A stretch of DNA of 64,000 bases from Paenibacillus uliginis N3/975. GTDB taxonomy: Bacteria > Bacillota > Bacilli > Paenibacillales > Paenibacillaceae. The stretch covers positions 4,530,690 to 4,594,689 of the forward strand of contig NZ_LT840184.1 in assembly GCF_900177425.1 (NCBI RefSeq). The letters run 5' to 3'. Below the pieces are notes generated by a model that saw only the letters and a list, made by a program, of their open reading frames with translations, was not told where the DNA came from and ran no database searches. Of the stretch, positions 31,724 to 41,905 are shown in pieces. The position numbers and the translations under genes are program-made. The first letter of the stretch is position 1, and each line of letters opens with the position of its first letter.

Positions 31724-32644
31724 TTAACCTTTAACCGAACCTACAAGCACACCCTTGACGAAGTATTTTTGCAGGAAAGGGTATACGATCAGAATCGGCA
31801 AGGTAGCCAGAAGAATCGATGATGCCTGAATGGACTGCGATGTCATGTTAATGGCTGCATCCACATTGTTTTTCAGGAAATCTCCACTGGTGGAAACAAA
31901 CAATTCCTTCAGGTACAGCTGCAGCGGCTTCAGTTCCGGACTGGTAATATAGATCATGGCGGCAAAAAAATCGTTCCAGAACGCGACCGCAAAGAAAAGA
32001 GCAATCGTTGCGAGCACCGGCAGGGACAACGGCAGCATGATATAGATCAGAATTCGGATATTACCTGCTCCGTCCAGCTTCGCAGATTCCTCAAGTGAAT
32101 CTGGCAGCCCTTCAAAGTAATTTTTAATGATAAGCATGTTAAACACGTTCACCATCGCCGGCAAAAACAGCACCGCCAGTGTGTTGAGCAGGTTCAGGTT
32201 GTGCATCAGCAGGTATGTAGGAATCAGTCCGCCGCTGAACAGCATCGTGAATACAAACATCAACAACAGCCACTTTCTCCCTCTCAACCTGACTTTGGAT
32301 AACGGATAAGCGGTAATCGTTGTCATCGTTAGGCTCAGAATCGTACCGATAACCGTGAGGAGCACTGACGTTTTTAAAGACGTTAGAAACATGGAATTCT
32401 GCAACACATATTTATAGGTTTCAAATTGTACGCCGACCGGCAGCAGACCGACTCTTCCAGAGATGACCGCTTCCTCGCTGCTCAAGGATTTGGCGATCAG
32501 ATTCACAAAAGGAACTAGCGTTGTGATTCCCATCAAGATGAAAAAGAAATAATTGAAGGCTGCGAAGCACCTTTCTCCGAATGAGGTTTTAACTGTTCCG
32601 CTAAGCCCAGCACCGTTTCTCGTCCGTAAGGCGTGATTTTTCAT
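31724..32644 (-). CDS. Carbohydrate ABC permease, LplC/YtcP type
   Basis: 306 residues, about six membrane helices. The EAA loop LEESAKLDGAGNIRILIYIM is where the ATPase docks. The final residues (LPILIVYPFLQKYFVKGVLVGSVKG) match the typical end of CUT1-family permeases. GGGGGGAG lies before the ATG at 32644, 18 bases after the previous gene. It pairs with the permease at 32663-33619. Confidence 0.92.
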   Translation of the reverse strand: MKNHALRTRNGAGLSGTVKTSFGERCFAAFNYFFFILMGITTLVPFVNLIAKSLSSEEAVISGRVGLLPVGVQFETYKYVLQNSMFLTSLKTSVLLTVIGTILSLTMTTITAYPLSKVRLRGRKWLLLMFVFTMLFSGGLIPTYLLMHNLNLLNTLAVLFLPAMVNVFNMLIIKNYFEGLPDSLEESAKLDGAGNIRILIYIMLPLSLPVLATIALFFAVAFWNDFFAAMIYITSPELKPLQLYLKELFVSTSGDFLKNNVDAAINMTSQSIQASSILLATLPILIVYPFLQKYFVKGVLVGSVKG

Positions 32645-32662
32645 TTTCGCTCCCCCCTTTCA

Positions 32663-33619
32663 TCACCAAATTCCCCGTTGCAAGTATTTCTTACTTAATG
32701 AATTACCGACGATAACGAGTGTGAACGAAATAACCGCCTCGAACAGACCGACTGCCGTCGTAAAGCTGTAGTCCTGATTGCCAAGGCCCTGTCTATACAC
32801 GTAAGTACCAATAACATCAGAAACTTTATAAACGACCGGATTGTACATGGTCAGTATCTGTTCGGTTCCTGCTTCCAATATGCTTCCTAGACGCAGAATG
32901 AACATCAGAATAATAATCGGGGCAATACCAGGAAGTGTAATATGCCATAATTGCTTCCATTTTCCGGATCCATCAATTTTAGCGGCTTCATACAGCACCG
33001 GATCGATGCTGCTGAAGGCGGCGAGATAAACGATCGTGCTCCAGCCGGTTTCCTTCCACCCCGCAGAAGTGATCAGTACACTGCGGAATACACTGTTATC
33101 AAGGAAGAAGGCAATAGGTTCGAGATTAAGCGAGACAAGCAACTTATTGACCAGCCCGCCATTCGTAGATAACAGATCGATAAACAAACCGCTAACGATA
33201 ACCCATGACAAGAAGTGTGGGAGATAAATGACCGTCTGCACCGAGCGTTTAAAAATCATGTTTTTCATCTCGTTCAGCATAAGAGCGATGATGATCGGGA
33301 GTGGAAATAAGATCACAATTTTTAGAAGGCTAATAATAACCGTGTTCTTAAACACGAGCGCAAAATCCGGGGAGGTGAATAACTTCTCAAAATTTTTCCA
33401 CCCTACCCAAGGACTGTCCGCCAAGCCCGTGAAAATATTAAAATCTTTGAAAGCGATAACAATTCCGTACATAGGTGTGTACTTAAACAGCAATATGAAT
33501 AGGATCCCGGGTACAAGCAGCAGATACAAGTCCCATTCCTTCCATATATCCGACCACAGACGCGGCATATATCCGCGCTTTGGATGGGGCATGGGCAGCT
33601 TATTTGTTCCAGGCTTCAT
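32663..33619 (-). CDS. Carbohydrate ABC permease, LplB/YtoP type
   Basis: 318 residues, about six membrane helices, with PMYGIVIAFKDFNIFTG near the N-terminus and the ATPase-docking loop LYEAAKIDGSGKWKQLWHIT. The NQDYSFTTAVGLFEAVISFT block is typical of the LplB group, whose substrates are pectin or galactan-type oligosaccharides in characterised relatives. AGAGGGGGA precedes the ATG. First gene after the regulator's terminator, so it may have its own promoter in 33620-33750, probably the target of the YesN-like regulator. Confidence 0.92.
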   Translation of the reverse strand: MKPGTNKLPMPHPKRGYMPRLWSDIWKEWDLYLLLVPGILFILLFKYTPMYGIVIAFKDFNIFTGLADSPWVGWKNFEKLFTSPDFALVFKNTVIISLLKIVILFPLPIIIALMLNEMKNMIFKRSVQTVIYLPHFLSWVIVSGLFIDLLSTNGGLVNKLLVSLNLEPIAFFLDNSVFRSVLITSAGWKETGWSTIVYLAAFSSIDPVLYEAAKIDGSGKWKQLWHITLPGIAPIIILMFILRLGSILEAGTEQILTMYNPVVYKVSDVIGTYVYRQGLGNQDYSFTTAVGLFEAVISFTLVIVGNSLSKKYLQRGIW

Positions 33620-33751
33620 ATACTTCCCCCTCTTCCGTTGGTATGAGTACGTTTGTTACTATAAATTTTAGTTTTACAGAGGACATTCGGGTAGACGACA
33701 CTCATTACTGTTTCTGGTAATTTGATGTTCATTTTTATACCTTCTTATATT

Positions 33752-33801
33752 TAAAAAAGAGGCATCCAAGATGGCTAATAACAGACCACCTCGAATGCCC
33801 C
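33752..33801 (-). terminator. Terminator after the YesN-like regulator
   Basis: On the minus strand GGGGCATTCGAGGTGG pairs, with G-U pairs, with CCATCTTGGATGCCTC, followed by T6. It separates the regulatory genes from the transporter genes. Confidence 0.8.
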
Positions 33802-33827
33802 AGACTTCTTCTTTAATCTGATCTAAA

Positions 33828-35438
33828 TTACAGTTTGAATTCGCCGGGATTCACCCCCCAATACTTGCGAAACACTTTCGTAAAATAACTAACATCACGG
33901 TAACCGACCAAACGGGCCGCATCATAAACCTTGTGACCTTCCTGCAAAACCCGCTTTGCCCGTTCCATCTTTTGTTCCAGAACATATGCTGAGAAGGCCG
34001 TACCCATCTCCTGTTTAAACAAACGACTTAGGTACGAGGAATTAACGTACATCCGGTCAGCTACCGTATGAAGCGTGATGTCCTGATCAATCTCCTTATC
34101 GATCAGAGAGAGAATTTCCTTCACAACCTGATGGCTCGTTGTCTTGCGCTGCTGCCTCATGTAATCTGTAATCTTCTGAACCGTCCTCACGAGCCAGGAC
34201 CATGTTTGCATTTTGGTGTTCAGCAGCTTAATGTTTTGAAAATATACAATATCCTCTTCCACCACATGCCTGATCCTCCAGCCCTGCTTCAGGATGAGCC
34301 GGGTAAACAAACTGTTCATGTATAACACAGCTTCATGGAATTCCTCAGATGATTCGGTCTGCGAAAAGCCCTCCTCCCACAATTGGGATAATGCCCTCAT
34401 CGCATGATCCTCATCCGCCGTTTCGAGTGCAATTTCAAGCTGCTTCTCCAGTGAAGACAACCCAGACATATCCTGCCTGTTCGTGCTCTGCTCTTCTCGG
34501 TAAGGAATAGCGATGTCATGGCCGTAGACGACTCGTTCTTGTAATGCTCTACAGGCCTGCGAATACATATGGCACATGTCTTCGATCCCGCCTGTACCTG
34601 CACAAATACCCGCACTTGCGGTCAATTTTAATATTTCCTTCGTCTGGGACAGCAGCTTAACGACCGTGCTGTTGATGTGCAGCATAACATCCTTCGGATT
34701 ACGGAGCGGATCAGCCCCAAAAACAAGCATCAGATCATAATCCGGGTCAGTGCATACCCGGCAGAAAGAATGGGGCAAAATTTCCTTAGCCAAACAATAC
34801 ATTGTAAATTGCAACAGCTCTGTATCTCCCAATCCGAACCTTGTATTGTCGACAGGAATCGGATCAAGATCAATAACAGCCACTGCGAGCTGATCATCCT
34901 CTTTTATGTCCATATACAGCTCTCTACTCTTGGCAAGTACTTCCCTGCTCGTATATTTGCCGCGTACCCAATTGATCATCAGATTATTTTGCAGATTCGG
35001 AAGGTTATCTTTCCACTTCTGCTCCAGCTCTACGGTCATTTTCCACTGCTCCAGATCGAACCGCAGCTGGTCTCTCGCCTCTAAGACGGCCTTCAGTATT
35101 ACCGTCTCTCCTGCAGGTTTAAGCAAATACTTCGATACTCCGTTCTCCATCGCTTGCTGCGCAAATTCAAAATTATCATGACCGCTCAATATGATCATCT
35201 TGATGAGGGCTCTTCCTGCCTGACGTTCCTTGAGCTTACTAATCAGCGTCAAGCCATCCATTTCCGGCATTTGAACATCAACAAGCATGATATCCGGCAT
35301 CTTGCGTTCCGCAATTTGAAGCGCCTCCACACCATTGGATGCCAAACCCACAATGTCGATACCATGTTCTTCCCAAGGAATATTATTGGCAAGCGAATTT
35401 CTTAGCCGAGGTTCATCTTCCACAATCATCAAATTCAT
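33828..35438 (-). CDS. YesN-type response regulator (receiver plus AraC DNA-binding)
   Basis: 536 residues. An N-terminal receiver domain has the phosphorylated Asp in MLVDVQMPEMDG (near residue 55) and conserved Lys in YLLKPAGE. A long middle region follows, then a C-terminal AraC-type double helix-turn-helix (SYLSRLFKQEMGTAFSAYVL, AARLVGYRDVSYFTKVFRKY). It overlaps the kinase by four bases and is its partner. Probable role: turning on the permease and binding-protein genes when sugar is sensed. Confidence 0.93.
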   Translation of the reverse strand: MNLMIVEDEPRLRNSLANNIPWEEHGIDIVGLASNGVEALQIAERKMPDIMLVDVQMPEMDGLTLISKLKERQAGRALIKMIILSGHDNFEFAQQAMENGVSKYLLKPAGETVILKAVLEARDQLRFDLEQWKMTVELEQKWKDNLPNLQNNLMINWVRGKYTSREVLAKSRELYMDIKEDDQLAVAVIDLDPIPVDNTRFGLGDTELLQFTMYCLAKEILPHSFCRVCTDPDYDLMLVFGADPLRNPKDVMLHINSTVVKLLSQTKEILKLTASAGICAGTGGIEDMCHMYSQACRALQERVVYGHDIAIPYREEQSTNRQDMSGLSSLEKQLEIALETADEDHAMRALSQLWEEGFSQTESSEEFHEAVLYMNSLFTRLILKQGWRIRHVVEEDIVYFQNIKLLNTKMQTWSWLVRTVQKITDYMRQQRKTTSHQVVKEILSLIDKEIDQDITLHTVADRMYVNSSYLSRLFKQEMGTAFSAYVLEQKMERAKRVLQEGHKVYDAARLVGYRDVSYFTKVFRKYWGVNPGEFKL

Positions 35439-37237
35439 TCTGTTGTCCCCTCTCGTTCCATTTCGCAGCGATCAAGTGGAATGGAGATCGTAACGGTCGT
35501 ACCGATCCCTGGTGTACTTTCAAGTGTCATGTCTGACTCCTTACCGTAATACAATCTCATTCGCGTAAACACGTTGCGCAGACCAAACAGATCCTTTATG
35601 TATTCTTCATCCTGCGAAAGAGACGGAAAATTGCGTGAGCCCATACGGCTGAGCTCATTGCGGATATATTCCAGCCTATCCTCCCCGATTCCAGGACCAT
35701 TATCTTGAACACTGATATTGACATATTTCTGCTGATCAATCCTGCTAGAGACGATAAGAGAACCGCCTGATGATTTGCCTTCCATACCGTGAATGATCGC
35801 ATTCTCCACCAATGGCTGAAGCAGCAGCTTCAAAATGGGAATAGCCTTGCTCTCCTCTTCAATCCGGTACTCCACCGTAAAATTGTCCAAAAACCTGAGC
35901 TGCTGAATCCGGATATAATAATGAAGATGCACAATACTCTCTTCGATCGAAAACACCTGTCTGCCCTTATTCAAGCTTAAGCGGAAAAACTTCGACAGGT
36001 TCATAACCATTTCACTGATCTCTTCAGCTTCGTAATTTTTCGCTGTCCAGTAGATTGAATCCAGCGTATTGTATAGAAAATGCGGATTAATCTGAGATTG
36101 TAAAAATTTCAGTTCAGTTGTCTTCAAACGGAGCTGCTGCTCGTAATGGTCCTCGATCAAATGCTTCTGGTCCGACACCATTCGATTAAAAGAATGAATA
36201 AGAAAGCCGAATTCATCCTTTCTTTTGTCTTCAATGTGAACGTTCATTTCTCCATGGCTAAGCCTCTTCATCCCGCGGGACAATTTCAGTACGGGAGCTG
36301 CTATCCCACTGTATACAACCCATGAAATAATGATGGCAAGCAAAATGCTGATGCCGATAATCGTAAAGGTATATAGACGGAGCTGGTCAGTCTCATGGTA
36401 AAGCTCTTTCTTCGGTTGAACCAGAGCAAGCCGCCACAGGGAATATTCGGAGTCTTTTGTAACCAACATCTCATCCTCAGACAATCCTTCTTGTTCTCCT
36501 GCACTGCCTGTTTCAATGATGACATCCCCCTTCTCATTCAGTAAGGATATCCAGCTGTTCTCCGTAGGGAGAAGTGTTTTGAGAATATTCAGCAGCTTGC
36601 TTCTGTTGAAATTCACGATCAGCAAATTCGACTGGCGTTCCGGATTATACAAGTCCATGGAGCGGATTAAAGAAATCGTATCCGTGCTCGTCATTTTTCC
36701 GAATGTTAAATCATTTGTAACGAGATAATCTGCCATGATATAGGAAATCCCGGTTCCGTTTCTTCTGGCCGATTCTACTAACCATTCCTGCTGAGGCTCA
36801 GAGGTCAGCTTCCGGCCGCCAAAATTGGTCGAGATGAACATGTTTGATGCTTGATGATATATAGAAATGTGAGACACAAAACGGTTGACAGAAACGGAAT
36901 TGGCTAACTGCCCAAGGATATTCGAGAAATCAACGATGGATTTTGGAGAAAAGGAAGTATCATTTTTATTGAGCAGTTCATTCATACCAGGGTCAGCTGC
37001 AATTAACGTTGAAATCTCCTCCACATTTTGCAATGCCAGATCGAAGTGGTTCAAGGCTGAAGCTAACGCCATTTCAGTTCTTTCCACGGCCTGCTCATAC
37101 AAAATGTCACGTGACCTCTCAACTGCAAACAAGCTGATAATGACGAGCGGCAGCAAAATCAGCAGGAAGTACCCCGTCAGCCTTGTTTGGATATTTTGTG
37201 AAAATCGCTCACGAATCCAGCGGAACAGATTATTCAT
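35435..37237 (-). CDS. YesM-type sensor histidine kinase
   Basis: 600 residues. Membrane segments near 20-40 and 295-315 flank an extracellular sensing domain (dCache-like). Then come a HAMP linker, the His_kinase domain with SQINPHFLYNTLDSIYW (phosphorylated His near residue 390) and the ATPase with LVENAIIHGMEG and DNGPGIG. It overlaps both neighbours: the binding lipoprotein by eight bases upstream and the regulator by four downstream. Such overlap suggests the lipoprotein presents sugar to the kinase. Confidence 0.93.
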   Translation of the reverse strand: MNNLFRWIRERFSQNIQTRLTGYFLLILLPLVIISLFAVERSRDILYEQAVERTEMALASALNHFDLALQNVEEISTLIAADPGMNELLNKNDTSFSPKSIVDFSNILGQLANSVSVNRFVSHISIYHQASNMFISTNFGGRKLTSEPQQEWLVESARRNGTGISYIMADYLVTNDLTFGKMTSTDTISLIRSMDLYNPERQSNLLIVNFNRSKLLNILKTLLPTENSWISLLNEKGDVIIETGSAGEQEGLSEDEMLVTKDSEYSLWRLALVQPKKELYHETDQLRLYTFTIIGISILLAIIISWVVYSGIAAPVLKLSRGMKRLSHGEMNVHIEDKRKDEFGFLIHSFNRMVSDQKHLIEDHYEQQLRLKTTELKFLQSQINPHFLYNTLDSIYWTAKNYEAEEISEMVMNLSKFFRLSLNKGRQVFSIEESIVHLHYYIRIQQLRFLDNFTVEYRIEEESKAIPILKLLLQPLVENAIIHGMEGKSSGGSLIVSSRIDQQKYVNISVQDNGPGIGEDRLEYIRNELSRMGSRNFPSLSQDEEYIKDLFGLRNVFTRMRLYYGKESDMTLESTPGIGTTVTISIPLDRCEMEREGTTE

Positions 37238-38762
37238 TCAGACCATCCTCCAACCTCGTACGGTCTCTATTTCTGTACCACTCGTTAACTTCTTTCGTAA
37301 TTTCCTCTCCTCCCTCTTGTTTCCATCGCTCTACGTAAGTGTCAAAAGATTCAATGGGCTCAATTCCCATGATGATCCTCGTGAAAATATCTTGCAGTTC
37401 ACCCAGCTTCTTGTCATACTTGCTCATAGTCGGAGTCGGTATCCCATAAAACTCATTTTTAATGACGCTTTTCTTAATTATTTCCAAGTTGGTGTATAAT
37501 TGAAAGTCTCCAAGCGAGTCCAGGCGTTCCCTAAACAACACAGGATCCGGCACATCCACCAGTGATTGATAAATTCCCCGGTATAAATGCTCATCGTGCT
37601 TCTCAAAGTTCGTGACCATCCTGCCATTCTCCAAACGCCATATTTCGTTCTCAAAACCTAACTTCAAATTTTTATAGTCACTTACAATAAAATCCAGCAT
37701 TTTAATAACCGATTCGGCATTCTGTGACCTGGCCGGAATGACGTTATATCCCCGAATGATGTCTTTATCATAGACTCCCTTCAGGCCGTTCGGTCCTGTA
37801 GGATATTCCAGGGCGATCCACTGTGCGTTCGGATCTTTCTTCATATTATCAGCAATCGGACCTCGGGTATCATACCAGGCTGCAGAGAACAGACCTACCG
37901 TTCCATTTTCAATTTTCTCGTACAAATTGTTTTGTAGGTTTAATGGGAATTCCCGATCCAGAAGCCCCTCCTTATAAAGCTTCGCCAGATAGGCAAGCGC
38001 CTCTTTCGTCTCTGGGAGAATGTTTCCATTCACTAGCTTCCCATTCTGTTCAAACCAGGAATTAATCTGTGTTCCGAATGCACCGAAGAACGGAGCTGAC
38101 CGTCCCAGATTGGCAGTAAAAATAAGACCCATAGTATCATCAATACCATTACCGTCCGGGTCATCCTGAGTAAACGCCCGAATGACCTCGTAATACTCAT
38201 CCAGTGTAACAGGAGGCTTAAGGCCGAGCCGATCAAGCCAGTCCTTTCTCGCATAGACCAGCTCCACACCACTTACTTCATTCAGACTTGGAACCGCATA
38301 AATTTTTCCGCCGTACCGTACCCGGTCCCAAATCTCTGAGGGAATTTTCTCCTTCAGGTTGGGTCCATACCGATCAATCAGGTCATCTAGTGGCATAAAC
38401 GCCCCTTGCTTCGCATAATTGCCAAACCAGACCGGCTCATAGGCATGCATCATATCCGGTAAATTTCCCGAAGACATAATCACGTCAAGCTTTTCATTGT
38501 ATACTTCCGGAGGGGGTGTAGTGACCTGAATTTCGAGCCCGGTTTCTTCCTCAATATAATTCAGATAACGGTTGTCATTCTCGTCCATCCCTGAAGGAAA
38601 TGTCATACCCAGGTTCGATATAACGATACTTACGGTCTGGGAATTGTGAATTGTAGGGGATCGTTTGTCCGGAGGGCTTCCAATAAGACCACACCCAGAA
38701 ACAAAGAAAGCGGTTACAAGCATAATGGATAATAACCTCGTTTTTCTCTTCATTCGCTTCAA
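37230..38762 (-). CDS. Extracellular sugar-binding lipoprotein, first gene of the sensor operon
   Basis: 510 residues. The lipoprotein signal ends in FVSGCGLIG, followed by a family-1 solute-binding fold. The start is probably TTG at 38762, because GGAGGGAGTG lies seven bases before it; the ATG at 38753 is less well placed. It runs eight bases into the kinase gene. It is paralogous to the binding protein at 30130-31641 but is made with the sensor genes, so it may act as sensor partner rather than, or as well as, transport protein. That role is inference. Confidence 0.88.
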   Translation of the reverse strand: MKRMKRKTRLLSIMLVTAFFVSGCGLIGSPPDKRSPTIHNSQTVSIVISNLGMTFPSGMDENDNRYLNYIEEETGLEIQVTTPPPEVYNEKLDVIMSSGNLPDMMHAYEPVWFGNYAKQGAFMPLDDLIDRYGPNLKEKIPSEIWDRVRYGGKIYAVPSLNEVSGVELVYARKDWLDRLGLKPPVTLDEYYEVIRAFTQDDPDGNGIDDTMGLIFTANLGRSAPFFGAFGTQINSWFEQNGKLVNGNILPETKEALAYLAKLYKEGLLDREFPLNLQNNLYEKIENGTVGLFSAAWYDTRGPIADNMKKDPNAQWIALEYPTGPNGLKGVYDKDIIRGYNVIPARSQNAESVIKMLDFIVSDYKNLKLGFENEIWRLENGRMVTNFEKHDEHLYRGIYQSLVDVPDPVLFRERLDSLGDFQLYTNLEIIKKSVIKNEFYGIPTPTMSKYDKKLGELQDIFTRIIMGIEPIESFDTYVERWKQEGGEEITKEVNEWYRNRDRTRLEDGLNE

Positions 38763-38955
38763 TCACTCCCTCCACTAATAAACAACATAATACTATATAT
38801 TGGTTTTTTGTGGTATTGAAGAAAAATATTTGAGATAATATCGGAGACTACATTAAAGGTGGTGTATGCCTGTGCCAGCAACATGGTCATTTCATGCAAG
38901 CAGAATAAGAAAGTCCCCCGACATTAACGAATAAAAATTACAGGGGGATTGACCG

Positions 38956-39600
38956 GTGAAAATTTCTGACCGTTTGTTAAGACGCTATCTTGAACACGTT
39001 TATTGGATTTGTGGCGGCCCATGTGGAGGCAAAAGCACCATGACACGTATGATTTCCTCCAAGTGGGGGATGAAGTGCTATTCTTCTGATGACCAAACCT
39101 TTAATTATCAGCAGAAAGCTAACCCTCAGGACCATCCTGCCATATTAAGACATTTTGTGGATTGGGAATGGTACTTTTTAGGAAAAGACAACGATAGAAA
39201 TCAGTGGCTCAATACGGCGTTCGAGGAAAGCGTTGAATTTATCATTTTAGATCTTCTTCAAATGGGCAGCGAAAAGCCTATCATTGTTGATACTGACATC
39301 GCACCGGATTTTCTTAAATCCATTGCAGACAACAATCGGATTGCGTATGTATTTGCGGAAGATGACCTTATCCGAACGGATTACTTCAAGCGTGATCATG
39401 TAAAGGGTATGGAGGACATTTTTCCAACTTTATCGGAACCTGAACGTGCCAAAACTGAAACCTTAAATAATATAGTAAAAACCTCGAATCATTACTTACT
39501 GCAAGCTAAGCAACATGGGGTGCAATACTTTATTAGAAATACATCTACGACAAAAGAAGAGATGCTTTCCAAGATTGAAAAGCACTTTGGATTAGCTTAA
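38956..39600 (+). CDS. P-loop nucleotide-binding protein of unknown function
   Basis: 214 residues. Walker A GGPCGGKST lies near residue 20, followed by GMKCYSSDD and later PIIVDTDIAPDFL, so it looks like a small kinase fold related to shikimate/adenylate kinases or the AAA_33 group. Substrate unknown. The start is GTG at 38956 with AGGGGG nine bases upstream. It is a single gene, divergent from the sugar locus, and ends at a good terminator. It might be a sugar, antibiotic or tRNA kinase; nothing around it decides. Confidence 0.75.
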   Translation: MKISDRLLRRYLEHVYWICGGPCGGKSTMTRMISSKWGMKCYSSDDQTFNYQQKANPQDHPAILRHFVDWEWYFLGKDNDRNQWLNTAFEESVEFIILDLLQMGSEKPIIVDTDIAPDFLKSIADNNRIAYVFAEDDLIRTDYFKRDHVKGMEDIFPTLSEPERAKTETLNNIVKTSNHYLLQAKQHGVQYFIRNTSTTKEEMLSKIEKHFGLA

Positions 39601-39635
39601 AAAAGCGGTCACCGATTATTCGGTGGCCGTTTTTG
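39601..39635 (+). terminator. Terminator after the P-loop protein
   Basis: CGGTCACCG pairs with CGGTGGCCG, followed by TTTTT, right after the stop codon. Confidence 0.85.
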
Positions 39636-39697
39636 TTGTTCTAGCCTCATCAATTTAACAGTTTTAGAATCGTATAGGCTATTTTAAAATTAATAAC

Positions 39698-40153
39698 CTA
39701 CTGATCTTCCTTCTTTTGTAACGGGTCAGGAACAACCAAAGTATCCCCATCATAGCCGGAACCTTCGTTCAATTCTATAACTTGAATCGGTTCAAGTTCA
39801 ATTTCAAACGTATACCCGCATTTTGAACAGAATCGGTCATTGATTGACACCTGATTCCCGCAGGATTTACATATCTTTTCATCTCCCAGGTTTTTAATCT
39901 GCAGCAGGTTTTGTTCAATCTCCCACTTTAATTGCAAAATTTGATTGATTTGGGGTTTCAACTGCTCCTTCGTGAGCGGCCAGCTTCCTTCTTCTATTGA
40001 ATCAAAGACAAGCTTGCCGATCTCTTGATACTGCTCTTCAATATCACTCTTTTTGCTGTTATTCTGCAGCTTCAAGCGATTGATATCGACTAAGGTCTTT
40101 GCTTTGCTGCCGGCCTCTGCAACTCCGGCTTTGAATTTATCCATAAAACTCAT
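39698..40153 (-). CDS. Zinc-ribbon protein of unknown function
   Basis: 151 residues. Residues 1-90 are a charged helical, coiled-coil-like region (KSDIEEQYQEIGKLVFDSIE). Then comes a four-cysteine zinc ribbon ICKSCGNQVSINDRFCSKCG near 94-113 and an acidic tail. The layout is common in small Bacillota proteins annotated only as zinc-ribbon proteins. AAGGGGCG precedes the ATG. No operon partner is seen. Confidence 0.8.
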   Translation of the reverse strand: MSFMDKFKAGVAEAGSKAKTLVDINRLKLQNNSKKSDIEEQYQEIGKLVFDSIEEGSWPLTKEQLKPQINQILQLKWEIEQNLLQIKNLGDEKICKSCGNQVSINDRFCSKCGYTFEIELEPIQVIELNEGSGYDGDTLVVPDPLQKKEDQ

Positions 40154-40317
40154 GAGAACGCCCCTTTCTTCCTTAAACCTTTATCATAACTTCTGTTCTA
40201 ATACGAGAACTATAGATCATCCGTTCCATCCCATTATAATGTCACTGCATTCTCACCTCAAAAAACCTGCTCTACAGCGACGTTACACCGTCATTCTATA
40301 GTACAAGTTCCGCTAAC

Positions 40318-41100
40318 CTACCTCTTTTTAATGTCCAAACAATGAAATAATTCCTCAAGATCCCGAATGACGTAGTTCGGTTGATACGATTGAGGCAGTC
40401 GCATACCAGCTAGCTGCGGATTTTCTCTAGCCGCAAGTCCCTCCAGAACAGGCCCCAAACCTATGTGATCCGCACGCTGTTTTGGCGATAATCCGAGCAA
40501 TTCCTCCGGTAAATCCCGATGAATTAATACCGACACAACGCCAAGCTGATTCGCAATCGTGACATCATGGTCCAACCGGTCACCCACATGTGCAACCAAT
40601 TCACCCTCTGACAATAGGCTGTCGAGCATACGTATGTTTGGCTTCGCATAACCGGTACGCTCCGGCGTCACAATCACATCAAGCCATTCCGTTAATCCGA
40701 GCGCCTTCATCACCGGATATTGGTACTTGTAATAACCGTTCGTTACAGCTGCCAGATCATATCCTTCCTCTTTAAGCCGTCGTAATGCAGGAATGACCGT
40801 GTCGTCTAATAGATATACCTTAGGCTCTACCGAATGAGTGACCACCAGCGCCTCGATGTCAATCTCTCGTGTCAGCCCCAACTCCTGAATGAGTTGCCTT
40901 ACAAGATCATCCCAGTCGTACGCAGCCACTATTTGCTCATTCCTAAGCATTTGCTGGTGTGCATGAAACAATCGCTTTTTGGCATCACAGCTGTATTTCA
41001 ATTCCTCGGATAACAAAGTCTCGACCTCTGGAAAAATCCAGGCGTCAAACGGATTTTGCATTAATGTACCGTCAAGATCAAACGTAATCCATTTTTTCAT
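40318..41100 (-). CDS. HAD-family hydrolase
   Basis: 260 residues with all four haloacid-dehalogenase motifs: ITFDLDGTL (nucleophile Asp), AAVTNGYYKY (Thr), GYAKPN (Lys) and AHVGDRLDHDV (acidic pair). A helical cap lies between the first two. It is likely a phosphatase for a small sugar phosphate or nucleotide; substrate not determinable. Ribosome site weak. It stands alone on the minus strand. Confidence 0.88.
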   Translation of the reverse strand: MKKWITFDLDGTLMQNPFDAWIFPEVETLLSEELKYSCDAKKRLFHAHQQMLRNEQIVAAYDWDDLVRQLIQELGLTREIDIEALVVTHSVEPKVYLLDDTVIPALRRLKEEGYDLAAVTNGYYKYQYPVMKALGLTEWLDVIVTPERTGYAKPNIRMLDSLLSEGELVAHVGDRLDHDVTIANQLGVVSVLIHRDLPEELLGLSPKQRADHIGLGPVLEGLAARENPQLAGMRLPQSYQPNYVIRDLEELFHCLDIKKR

Positions 41101-41219
41101 CTTAAGTCTTCACCGCCCCTGCCATTAAACCCTCAATTATCCATTCTTTATCATATTCCCTGAGCAAGATCAGCATGTCAAGCGGGATCATTCCTTTTTC
41201 GGTAGTCTTGAGGCTGGTC

Positions 41220-41834
41220 TCAACGGATATGGTCTGTTGAATTTTCCAAAGTAAGCTCCCATTCCCCTCCGCGATACTCAACCTTATGAAGTCCTGTGTT
41301 CGCTGCAGCTATAAACGTGTTCTTATTGCTCCACTCGATGTTTTTTACAATATGATAAATAATATTGATAACCCCACCGTGAGTTACCACCATTACATTC
41401 TCGGTATGGTCTGTGTTTGTCTGATTTTGGCATAAGGTTGTGAATGCTTCTGTAATTCTTCTGAAATTTTCTATGGGACTCTCACCCCCTGGATACCTTT
41501 CATCCATTCTTAAACTTGAAAAATACAAACCAGGATATTTCTCCTCAGCTAATGCATTGGGCATTCCAGCCAGAAGACCATTATTGGTTTCCCGCCAATC
41601 TTCTGAGATGGTGGTCGGCAGATTAAGTTGCTTCGCAATGATAGTAGATGTTTGAAGAGCCCTCTTCAAATCGCTGGTTATGATTCGTTCGATATTAAAT
41701 CGATCATTATTTTGAAGCAAATACTGTCCCAATCGCTCTGACTGTTGTATTCCTTCTTGAGTGAGCCCCCGGTTACTCCAGCCTCCACGAAATCCAGGTT
41801 CATCATTGCCATGCCTAACCAGATAGATAGCCAC
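41220..41834 (-). CDS. Histidine phosphatase (phosphoglycerate mutase-like)
   Basis: 204 residues. The catalytic LVRHGNDEPG is near the N-terminus, the conserved SDLKRALQTS follows and the second His is in VVTHGGVIN. These are the marks of the branch-2-like small histidine phosphatases. Start is GTG at 41834 with AGGGAGG upstream. Substrate unknown. Confidence 0.88.
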   Translation of the reverse strand: MAIYLVRHGNDEPGFRGGWSNRGLTQEGIQQSERLGQYLLQNNDRFNIERIITSDLKRALQTSTIIAKQLNLPTTISEDWRETNNGLLAGMPNALAEEKYPGLYFSSLRMDERYPGGESPIENFRRITEAFTTLCQNQTNTDHTENVMVVTHGGVINIIYHIVKNIEWSNKNTFIAAANTGLHKVEYRGGEWELTLENSTDHIR

Positions 41835-41905
41835 TTTAGGCCCTCCCTTTGAATGATACTTCGATTCGTAATGATATCTAAAATCTAAAGTAGTCGATGG
41901 ACAAG

